NCBI GenBank assembly: GCA_958296005.1 | Contig: CATQHQ010000002.1 | Span: forward strand, 1,168,501 to 1,232,500 | Source of the DNA: Longimicrobiales bacterium | GTDB taxonomy: Bacteria; Gemmatimonadota; Gemmatimonadetes; Longimicrobiales; Gaopeijiaceae | Length of the DNA: 64,000 nucleotides | Direction: 5' to 3' | Shown here: in pieces, positions 41,218 to 49,236 of the stretch | Layout of the letters: every line of letters starts with the position of its first letter | Numbering within the stretch: the stretch's first letter is position 1 | Made by a program: the position numbers and the translations under genes | Notes under the pieces: model-generated | Told to the model about the DNA's origin: nothing | The model's database searches: none | What the model saw: the letters and a program-made list of their open reading frames with translations, nothing else

Positions 41218-42777
41218 ATGGGTGGACATAGAGGAGGAGGTTGGGCCACGAGAACCTTCTTGGTCGTGGTTCTTGCGCTGGTCGGGACGATCGCGACGGC
41301 CGGATCGGCGGTCGCCTCTCGGGCGGTTCCGCAGGCGTCTGCGCGGCAGGCCAGAGGCGCTCCTGGGCTGGGGGACGCCCCCGCGACCCTGAGCCGCATC
41401 GTAGCCGTGGCGCTGGAGCGCAACCGGGACGTCCTCGACGCTGGGTACCAAGTGGCGTTGGCCGAAAGCCGGGTCTCCGAGGCGTGGAGCGCGTTCTACC
41501 CGAGCGTGGACCTCTCCAGCTCCTTCACCCGAAACGTGGCGCCGCAGGTGAGCTTCCTGCCCGCGCAGATCTTCGACCCCAGTGCTGCCGAAGGCGAGTT
41601 CATCCCGGTTCAGTTCGGCGCCGACAACCTCTGGAACCTCTCCGTGAACGCCGAACAGTCGCTCTTGGAGCCGGACGTCTTTGCGGGCGTGGGCGCCGCG
41701 CGTGGTTATCAAGGCCTTGAGCGGGAGGCCCTTCGAGGCCGAACCCAGCAGGTCGTGACGCGGGTGCGAATCGCCTTCTACGACCTCTTGCTGGCCCAGG
41801 AGGACGTGCGCCTCACGGAGGGCTCCCTGGAACGGGTTCGCCAGTCGCTGGAAGAGACTCGAGCACTGGTGGACGCGGGCTTGGCGGCGGAGTACGACGA
41901 ACTCCGCTTGGAGGTCGAGCTGGCGAACCTGGAACCGACTCTGGGGCGGGCTCGCAACCAGCTGGTGGCCGCGCGGCGGGCTCTGACCACCGAGCTCGAC
42001 ATCGACTCGGAGACGGAGCTGGTGGTGGCCGGCGACCTGGCCCGGATCGACCTGGAAGATATCGGCGCCAACTCCCCGGCCAACTGGGACATCCTGGCCT
42101 TCACGGGCGTGCCGGAGAGCGCTGGCGTGCCGGCGGGCGAGGAGCGGCTTCCGCCGGAGATCGTGGCCAGCAGCATCGGCTACCGGTCCGACCTGCGCCA
42201 GCTCGAGATCACGGAAGATCTCAGAAAGGCGGAGTTGCGGGTCCAGCAGGCCGGGTACCTGCCCACCGTGACGGCGTTCGGCACCTACGGCTTGGCGGCA
42301 CAGCAGAACGGGACCCCGGACTTCTTCGGGACCCAGATGCAGCGCGGCTCCACCAAACAGATTGGGCTGCGCGTCACCGTCCCCATCTTCTCTGGGTTCA
42401 GCCGGAACGCCCGGATCGGCCAGCGACGGGCCGTCCTTCGCCAAGCCGAGATACAGACCCGGATCGCCTCGGATCGGGCGGAGGTCGAGCTCCGCAACCT
42501 TGCGGACCAGGTTCGGGAGGCCCGCAGGAGGGCGGCGGGGCAGCGCAAGGCGGTGTCCCAGGCCCGCCGGGGGTACGAGATCGCGTCGGCCCAGTACGCG
42601 GAAGGCCTGAGCAGCCAGCTGGAACGAACCGACGCCGAAGTGGCGTTGCGGGAGAGCGAGTTCAACTACGCCGAGGCGGTGTACGACTACCTGGCGGCCC
42701 GGGCGCGTCTCGACGAGGCGTCTGGACGGGTGCCGCTGGTGGACGTTGCCGGGCCGAGCGGATCCGGCGCACGATGA
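41218..42777 (+). CDS. TolC-family outer-membrane efflux protein
   Basis: 519 residues from ATG 41218. A signal peptide (FLVVVLALVGTIATAGSAVA) is followed by two TolC repeats: long helical regions with SRVSEAWSAFYPSVDLSSSF and LRVQQAGYLPTVTAFGTYG strand-forming segments. It forms the trimeric outer channel of the pump encoded by the next two genes. Its stop overlaps the adaptor start (ATGA). A segment around residue 280-310 (NSPANWDILAFTGVPESAG) is an insertion between helices not seen in short TolC proteins. Confidence 0.92.
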   Translation: MGGHRGGGWATRTFLVVVLALVGTIATAGSAVASRAVPQASARQARGAPGLGDAPATLSRIVAVALERNRDVLDAGYQVALAESRVSEAWSAFYPSVDLSSSFTRNVAPQVSFLPAQIFDPSAAEGEFIPVQFGADNLWNLSVNAEQSLLEPDVFAGVGAARGYQGLEREALRGRTQQVVTRVRIAFYDLLLAQEDVRLTEGSLERVRQSLEETRALVDAGLAAEYDELRLEVELANLEPTLGRARNQLVAARRALTTELDIDSETELVVAGDLARIDLEDIGANSPANWDILAFTGVPESAGVPAGEERLPPEIVASSIGYRSDLRQLEITEDLRKAELRVQQAGYLPTVTAFGTYGLAAQQNGTPDFFGTQMQRGSTKQIGLRVTVPIFSGFSRNARIGQRRAVLRQAEIQTRIASDRAEVELRNLADQVREARRRAAGQRKAVSQARRGYEIASAQYAEGLSSQLERTDAEVALRESEFNYAEAVYDYLAARARLDEASGRVPLVDVAGPSGSGAR

Positions 42778-43952
42778 CGAGAACAAGATACGGGGACAGT
42801 CGAGTGAAGACGGAAGCTATCGAGGGCGGGTTGCGGACGAGGAGTGGGGAGGGCGCGTGCGCGAGTCTTGCGCTCCTCTTGGCGGCAACGGCGGGGCTCG
42901 CGGCGTGCGGGGGAGGGGCCGAGGCGGGAGCGTCGCCTCCAGAGGAGGGCGAAGAGGTGTTCGCGCGGGTGGTGAACGTCGAAGTGGAGGAAGTACGGGC
43001 TCGGAACTTCACCCGCACAGCGCGCCTGACCGGGGTCGTGCAGGCGAAGCGCGACGTGGTGGTCTCCGCCGAGGAGTCGGGAGTGGTGCGCCGGATCGTC
43101 CGCGACAAGGGCCGGGCGATCCGCGCCGGCCAGTCGATCGTGCGGCTCGACGACAGCATCCTCGCCGCCCAGGTGCGGACGGCCGAAGCCCGAGCGGAGC
43201 TGGCGCGGGAGGTCTGGGAGCGGAGGAAGCGGCTGTACGAGGATGACGGGGTCGGCTCGGAGATGAGCTACCTCGAGGCCAAGTACGCGGCGGAGGAAGC
43301 GGAGGGGAACTTGGCGGCGCTGCACGAGCGCTTGTCCAGGACCACGGTCGTGGCGCCGGTCGGCGGGATCCTTGAAGACCGGATGGTGGAAGTGGGCGCG
43401 ATGGTGGGGCCGGGCACGCCCGTGGCAAGGATCGTCCAGGTGGACACGGTGAAGATCCTGGCCGGAGTGCCCGAGCGGTACGCGCTGGACGTGACCCCGG
43501 GCGCGGCGGCCTCCGTGAGCTTCGACGTGATCGAGGGCGAGCGCTTCGAGGGCCAGATCGAATACGTGGGCGCGACGGTGGACAGCGAGAACCGCACCTT
43601 TCCCGTGGAGCTGGTGCTTCCGAACCCGAACGGGCGGATCAAGCCCGAGATGATCGCGGAGATCACCTTGGTGCGACGCGAGGTGCCCGATGCGATCGTG
43701 GTGCCGCAGCAGGCGCTGGTTTCGATGGAGAGCGGGTACGTCGTCTTCGTCGTGGAGGGCGCCGGGGACGACGCGACCGCGCAGACCCGGATGGTGGAGG
43801 TGCTCGCCGCCCAAGGGAACGAAGTCGTCCTCGAGTCCGGGCTCCGGGCGGGCGAGCGGCTGGTCGTCGTCGGGCAACAGGACCTGACCGCTGGCGACCG
43901 TGTGCGGGTCGTGCCAGGAGCCGGCGGCGCCGGTGAGGCGGACGCGGCATGA
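42774..43952 (+). CDS. RND efflux periplasmic adaptor (MFP) lipoprotein
   Basis: 392 residues from ATG 42774, overlapping tolC. Lipobox GLAAC places the lipidated Cys at 45. The split biotinyl-lipoyl domain (ARLTGVVQAKRDVVVSAEESGVVRRIVRDKG and VVAPVGGILEDRMVEVGAMV) flanks a short helical hairpin (about 140-185). Beta-barrel (GRIKPEMIAEITLVRRE) and membrane-proximal domains complete a CusB/AcrA-type adaptor. It connects the TolC channel with the RND permease. The stop overlaps the permease ATG. Confidence 0.94.
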   Translation: MTRTRYGDSRVKTEAIEGGLRTRSGEGACASLALLLAATAGLAACGGGAEAGASPPEEGEEVFARVVNVEVEEVRARNFTRTARLTGVVQAKRDVVVSAEESGVVRRIVRDKGRAIRAGQSIVRLDDSILAAQVRTAEARAELAREVWERRKRLYEDDGVGSEMSYLEAKYAAEEAEGNLAALHERLSRTTVVAPVGGILEDRMVEVGAMVGPGTPVARIVQVDTVKILAGVPERYALDVTPGAAASVSFDVIEGERFEGQIEYVGATVDSENRTFPVELVLPNPNGRIKPEMIAEITLVRREVPDAIVVPQQALVSMESGYVVFVVEGAGDDATAQTRMVEVLAAQGNEVVLESGLRAGERLVVVGQQDLTAGDRVRVVPGAGGAGEADAA

Positions 43953-46900
43953 GCGCGTCCCGAAACAACGGGTCGCCGCTGGACGGGAAGAAGGTCCCGC
44001 GGTCCTTCAAGGAGTTCCCGATTACGTCCTTTGCGGTGGAGCACGCCACCTCCGTGATCGTGCTCTTCCTCTTCGTCACGACGGCAGGTCTCCTTTCCTA
44101 CCAGGCGATCCCCAAGGAGTCCTTCCCGGAAGCCGAGATCCCCTTGATCGCGGTGAACACGATCTACCCCGGCGTGGCACCTGCCGACATGGAGACGCTG
44201 GTCACCCGCAAGATCGAGGAAGAGCTCCACGGCATCTCCGACATCAAGGAGCTCACGTCCACCTCGGTGGAGGGCTATTCGTCGGTGATGGCCGAGTTCG
44301 ATTCGGACGTCAACCTGGACGAGGCCCTCCAGAAGATCCGGGAGAAGGTGGACCTGGCCCTGCCCGAGCTGCCCACCGACGCCGAGGACCCTGCGATCGT
44401 GGAGTTCTCCATGAGCGAGGTGCCGGTCATGCAGGTGAACATCGCCGGCGGCTACGGACTGGTGCGGCTGAAGGAGCTGGGGGAGGACCTGCAGGACCGG
44501 ATCGAGTCGATCCCCGCCGTGCTCCGCGTCTCTCTTCGAGGTGGGCTGGAGCGGGAGGTGAAGGTCGACGTGGAGTTGGCCAAGCTCAAGTACTACAACG
44601 TCTCCTTCAACGACGTGATGGATGCCATCCGCTTCGAGAACGTCAACGTGCCCGGCGGATCGATCGACGTAAACGGCGTCGAGTACCTGGTACGGGTCGA
44701 CGGCGAGTTCGAGGACCCGGCGGTGATCGGCGACCTGGTCGTCAAGATGGAGGCGGGGCGCCCCATCTACATTCGGGACGTGGCGGAGGTGGAGTTCGGC
44801 TTCGCGGAGCGCGAGACCTATGCGCGCCTGTGGGAAGAGCCTGTGGTGACGCTGGACGTAGTGAAGCGGTCGGGCGAGAACATCATCGCCACGGCCGAGG
44901 CGGTGCGCGCGGAGATCGAGGCGATGCGGCCCCTCTTCCCGCCGTCCACCGTGATCTCGATCACCTCCGACCAGTCCGCCGACATCGCGGACATGGTCAA
45001 CAGCCTGCAGAACAACATCGTCTCCGGGCTGATCCTGATCGCCGGCGTGCTCCTCTTCGTTCTGGGGCTGCGCACTTCGGTGTTCGTGGCGCTGTCGATC
45101 CCGACCTCGATGTTCCTGTCCTTCATCGTGCTGCGCCTGTTGGGCATCTCCATGAACATGGTCGTGTTGTTCTCCCTGATCCTTGCTCTGGGGATGCTGG
45201 TGGACAACGCGATCGTCATCGTGGAGAACATCTATCGGTTCATGGAGGAGGGGTGGGACCGGAAGACGGCGGCCAAGAAGGCGACGGGAGAGGTGGCTGG
45301 CCCGGTGATCGCCGCGACTGCGACCACCTTGGCCGCGTTCGCGCCCCTGATCTTCTGGCCGGGGATGGCCGGCGAATTCATGAAGTACCTGCCGATCACC
45401 CTCATCGTGACCCTGTCCAGCTCTCTCTTCGTGGCGATGGTGATCGTCCCCACGCTGTGCTCCATCTTCATGCGCCTCGAGAGCGACCGTCCAAGGCCCC
45501 TGAACCGGAACGCCAGGATCGGACTCCTTGGGCTGGCGGCCGTCGCGCTCTTGCTGATCGGCTTCCGGAACCCCCTGACGGCCGCGCTGCTCACCGTCGT
45601 GGCCGGGGCGCTGTGGCTGTTGCACACCAAGGTCTTGGACCGGATGGGCAAGGCGTTCATGGCCAATGGGATGCCCAAGTTCGTGGGGTGGTACGAACGG
45701 CGGCTGGCTTGGTGTCTGAACCACCGGACGATCGTGCTGGCTGCTTCGTTGGCGTTCTTCGTCGCGACGTTGGTCGTGTACGGCCGGCTGGCGCCTCCGG
45801 TGGAGTACTTCCCCGAGGACATCCCCCCGACGATGCTCTACGTGGCGATCGAAGCGCCCGTGGGCACGTCGGCCAAGGTGACCAACGAGTACGCTCGGCG
45901 GCTCAAGGCCCAGGTCGCAGGGATCGAAGGCGTGTCCGACGCCGAGTCGATCGTCACCACCGTAGGCTCAAGCGGCGGCGGAAACCCGATGCAAGGCGGC
46001 GGGGGGCCTTCGGGTCCAGAGGCGGGGCGGGTTACCGTCAGCATGGTCGAGTACCAGGACCGGGGCTTCGACGTCTTCCAGACTCTGCGAGAGATGCAGG
46101 CGATTGTGGGGGCCGACCTGGCGGGAGCGGAGGTGCAGGTGGACAAGGTCACGGAAGGGCCGCCGTCGGGGCCTCCGGTCAACATCGAGATCGCCGGGGA
46201 GGACCCGGACAGGCTGAAGGGCCTCGCCGACGCGGCGATCAACGTCATCGAAGCGTCCAGCGTCTACTCCCGCTTGGTGGGCCTGGAGAGCGACATGAAC
46301 GACGCCCGGCCCGAACTGCGCGTGAGCGTGGATCGGGAGAAGGCCGCGCTCTACGGACTCTCGACCAACAGAGTCGGGATCGCGGTGCGCGGGGCCGTCA
46401 ACGGACTCGAAGCGGCCAAGTATCGGATGGGGAACGACGAGTACGACATCATCGTGCGCCTTCGAGAGGCCGACCGGAGCGAGCTGGCGGCGCTGGAGGA
46501 CATGATCGTCTACTCGGACGGTCAGGACGGTCAGCAGGTGCCCCTCTTGTCGGTAGCCGACTGGGCGGTGGACGAGGGGTACGGCTCGATCCGGCGGAAG
46601 GACTTGGACCGGATGGCGACGATCAGCGCGGAAGTCGCCGCCGGCTACAACAGCAACGCCGTCCGGGTGGAAGTGGAAGAGGTCCTCGCGGGCTTTGCCG
46701 AGGAGCTTCCGCCGGGTTACACGATGCAGTTCACCGGCGAACAGGAGGACCAGCAGGAGGCGATGGCGTTTCTCATGACGGCGTTCATGGCGGCGCTGAT
46801 GCTGATCGCGCTGGTCCTGGTCTCCCAGTTCAACTCGGTGATCAAGCCGGTGATCATTCTGTCGTCGGTGATCATGTCGACGATGGGCGTGCTGATCGGG

Positions 46901-47443
46901 CTGCTGGTCTTTCAGATGCCCTTCGTGATCATCATGACCGGCGTAGGGGTCATCTCGCTGGCCGGGATCGTGGTGAACAACGCCATCGTGCTGATCGACT
47001 ACATCGACGTGCTTCGCAAGCGGGACGGCTTGTCCACCCGCGAAGCGCTGGTTCAGGGCGGCAAGACGCGGTTGCGGCCCGTCCTGCTCACCGCGCTCAC
47101 GACGGCCCTGGGGCTGGTCCCCCTGGCGATCGGACTGAACTTCGACTTCTTCGGCCTCTTCTCGAGCTTGTCGCCCGAGCTGTTCTGGGGAGGGGAGCAA
47201 GCGGCGTGGTGGGGGCCGATGGCGGTGGCGGTGATCGTCGGCATCGTCTTCGCGACCTTCCTGACGCTTGTCCTCGTGCCGGTGATGTACAGCGTCGTGG
47301 ACGAGCTTGTCACGTTCTTCAAGACGCACATGCAGAAGGCAGAGCCGGCGCGCCCCGGCCCAGCAAGCGTGCCGTCGTCGTCCTCGCCCTTGGTACCCAT
47401 GCCCGACCCGTCGCCCGAAGTTGCGGCGGCCATCAGGAGCTGA
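43949..47443 (+). CDS. RND multidrug efflux permease (HAE1-type)
   Basis: 1164 residues from ATG 43949, slightly longer than AcrB. Twelve membrane spans and two large periplasmic loops are evident. TM4 contains LGMLVDNAIVIVENIYR, with the Asp proton-relay signature of the hydrophobe/HAE family, and the second half has VSLAGIVVNNAIVLIDYID-like GVISLAGIVVNNAIVLIDY. N-terminal EHATSVIVLFLFVTTAGLLSYQAIPKESFPEAEIPLIAV matches the 'AcrB/AcrD/AcrF' pattern. A Gly/Pro-rich loop (GSSGGGNPMQGGGGPSG) is inserted in the second porter domain, which is unusual. The substrate class (drug or lipid) is not determinable. Confidence 0.95.
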   Translation: MSASRNNGSPLDGKKVPRSFKEFPITSFAVEHATSVIVLFLFVTTAGLLSYQAIPKESFPEAEIPLIAVNTIYPGVAPADMETLVTRKIEEELHGISDIKELTSTSVEGYSSVMAEFDSDVNLDEALQKIREKVDLALPELPTDAEDPAIVEFSMSEVPVMQVNIAGGYGLVRLKELGEDLQDRIESIPAVLRVSLRGGLEREVKVDVELAKLKYYNVSFNDVMDAIRFENVNVPGGSIDVNGVEYLVRVDGEFEDPAVIGDLVVKMEAGRPIYIRDVAEVEFGFAERETYARLWEEPVVTLDVVKRSGENIIATAEAVRAEIEAMRPLFPPSTVISITSDQSADIADMVNSLQNNIVSGLILIAGVLLFVLGLRTSVFVALSIPTSMFLSFIVLRLLGISMNMVVLFSLILALGMLVDNAIVIVENIYRFMEEGWDRKTAAKKATGEVAGPVIAATATTLAAFAPLIFWPGMAGEFMKYLPITLIVTLSSSLFVAMVIVPTLCSIFMRLESDRPRPLNRNARIGLLGLAAVALLLIGFRNPLTAALLTVVAGALWLLHTKVLDRMGKAFMANGMPKFVGWYERRLAWCLNHRTIVLAASLAFFVATLVVYGRLAPPVEYFPEDIPPTMLYVAIEAPVGTSAKVTNEYARRLKAQVAGIEGVSDAESIVTTVGSSGGGNPMQGGGGPSGPEAGRVTVSMVEYQDRGFDVFQTLREMQAIVGADLAGAEVQVDKVTEGPPSGPPVNIEIAGEDPDRLKGLADAAINVIEASSVYSRLVGLESDMNDARPELRVSVDREKAALYGLSTNRVGIAVRGAVNGLEAAKYRMGNDEYDIIVRLREADRSELAALEDMIVYSDGQDGQQVPLLSVADWAVDEGYGSIRRKDLDRMATISAEVAAGYNSNAVRVEVEEVLAGFAEELPPGYTMQFTGEQEDQQEAMAFLMTAFMAALMLIALVLVSQFNSVIKPVIILSSVIMSTMGVLIGLLVFQMPFVIIMTGVGVISLAGIVVNNAIVLIDYIDVLRKRDGLSTREALVQGGKTRLRPVLLTALTTALGLVPLAIGLNFDFFGLFSSLSPELFWGGEQAAWWGPMAVAVIVGIVFATFLTLVLVPVMYSVVDELVTFFKTHMQKAEPARPGPASVPSSSSPLVPMPDPSPEVAAAIRS

Positions 47444-47447
47444 CCCT

Positions 47448-49211
47448 GTGATCGATTTCGAGACCTTCGCTTCGCGCTTCCGGGCGCGCCCGTGGCTCCT
47501 TTCCGCCGCGGCATTACTCTCTCTCTCTGCCGGCGGCTGCGGGCAGAACGGGCAGCCGGCCCTGGAGGCTGTCCGCTCCGCCCAGGACGTCGTCGAGGCC
47601 GAGACCGGGATGGTGGTGTCGGCGTACCCCGACGCGAGCGAGATCGGCACCGAAGTGCTGCGCGCCGGCGGCAACGCGGTGGATGCCGCGATCGCCACCG
47701 GCTTCGCCCTGGCAGTCACCCACCCCACGGCGGGGAACATCGGCGGCGGCGGCTTCATGGTGATCCGCTTCCCCGACGGCCGGACGACGGCGCTCGACTT
47801 CCGGGAGAAGGCGCCGCTGGCGGCCCACCCCGAGATGTTCTTGGACGAAAGCGGCGAGTACTCGGCCCAAGTCCACCACTACAGCCACTTGGCGGTGGGG
47901 GTGCCGGGCACGGTGGCCGGGTTCGCGCACGCCCACGAGAGCTACGGCTCGGCGGAGTGGCGCGACCTGGTTGACCCCGCCGTCGGGCTGGCCCGGGACG
48001 GCTTTGTGGTGAGAGAGCGCCTGGCGCGGTCGCTGGAGCGGATGCTGCCCCGCTTCGAGACGTATCCGACCACCCACGCCCAGTTCTCCAAGGACGGGTC
48101 GCCGTACCAGCCGGGCGACACGCTGGTGCAGGCCGATCTGGGCGCCACCTTGGAGCGGATCCGCGACGAGGGCAGGGCGGGCTTCTACGCCGGGACCACG
48201 GCGCGGCTGCTGGCGGAGGAGATGGAGCGGGGCGGGGGAGCAATCACCGAGGAGGACTTGGCCCGCTACCAAGCCCAGGAGCGCGCGCCGGTGACGGGCA
48301 CCTACCGGGGCTTCGACGTGATCAGCATGCCGCCGCCCTCTTCAGGGGGCACGGCCCTGGTGGAGATGCTCAACGTGCTGGAGGGATGGGACGTAGCGGC
48401 GATGGGCCACAACAGCCCCGAGCACGCTCACCATCTGGTGGAAGTCATGCGACGGGCGTTCCGCGACCGGGCGACGTACTTGGCCGACCCGGATTTCGCC
48501 GACGTGCCGGTGGAGCGCCTGACGAGCAAGGAGTACGCCGCCGAGCTGCGAGCGGTGGTGGAAGCGGGGCAAGCGGGGGCGTCGAGCCCCGAAGACGTGT
48601 CGGCGGCGGCGGTCGCGCCGGAGAGCGCCGAGACCACCCACTACTCGGTGGTGGACGGCGACGGAATGGCCGTGTCGGTCACCTACACCCTGGAGGCCGG
48701 CTACGGCTCCATGATCACCGTGCCCGGCGCCGGCTTCCTCCTCAACAACGAGATGGGCGACTTCAACGCCCGCCCGGGACTCACGACCGAGACCGGCCTG
48801 ATCGGCACCGAGCCCAACCTGGCGCGTCCGGAGCAGCGCATGCTGTCGTCGATGACCCCCACCATTCTGGCCCGGGACGGCGCACTGGTGGCGGTCGTAG
48901 GGAGCCCCGGAGGACGCACGATCATCAACACGGTGCTTCAGATCGTGGTGAACACGGTCGATTTCGAGATGGCGCCCGCCCAGGCGGTCGCCAGCCGCAG
49001 GCTCCACCATCAGTGGTTGCCGAACGTGGTCCGGCTGGAGGAGCGCTACATGTCCGCCGAAGACGCGGCCGTGCTGGAGGAGATGGGGCACGCGATCGAC
49101 TGGCGGAGCTCCCAGGGGATCGCCCATTGCATCTTCGTGGACCCCGCCACGGGCGCCCTCGTGGGCGTGCCGGACCCCAGGGACTCGGACGGCACGGCGG
49201 CAGGGTACTGA
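47448..49211 (+). CDS. ggt: Gamma-glutamyltransferase (lipoprotein)
   Basis: 587 residues from GTG 47448 (AGGAG 9 bases upstream), directly after the RND gene. Lipobox SAGGC (Cys31) suggests membrane anchoring. The Ntn-hydrolase precursor self-cleaves before the nucleophile Thr396 in AETTHYSVVD. SSMTPTI and GSPGGRTI, which form the glutamate and oxyanion sites, are present, as is GNAVDAAIATGFALAVTHPTAG at the N-terminus. It transfers or hydrolyses gamma-glutamyl groups, for example of glutathione, in the periplasm. All expected residues are seen. Confidence 0.95.
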   Translation: MIDFETFASRFRARPWLLSAAALLSLSAGGCGQNGQPALEAVRSAQDVVEAETGMVVSAYPDASEIGTEVLRAGGNAVDAAIATGFALAVTHPTAGNIGGGGFMVIRFPDGRTTALDFREKAPLAAHPEMFLDESGEYSAQVHHYSHLAVGVPGTVAGFAHAHESYGSAEWRDLVDPAVGLARDGFVVRERLARSLERMLPRFETYPTTHAQFSKDGSPYQPGDTLVQADLGATLERIRDEGRAGFYAGTTARLLAEEMERGGGAITEEDLARYQAQERAPVTGTYRGFDVISMPPPSSGGTALVEMLNVLEGWDVAAMGHNSPEHAHHLVEVMRRAFRDRATYLADPDFADVPVERLTSKEYAAELRAVVEAGQAGASSPEDVSAAAVAPESAETTHYSVVDGDGMAVSVTYTLEAGYGSMITVPGAGFLLNNEMGDFNARPGLTTETGLIGTEPNLARPEQRMLSSMTPTILARDGALVAVVGSPGGRTIINTVLQIVVNTVDFEMAPAQAVASRRLHHQWLPNVVRLEERYMSAEDAAVLEEMGHAIDWRSSQGIAHCIFVDPATGALVGVPDPRDSDGTAAGY

Positions 49212-49236
49212 CCTCTGGCGGGGCGACCGCCCGCAG

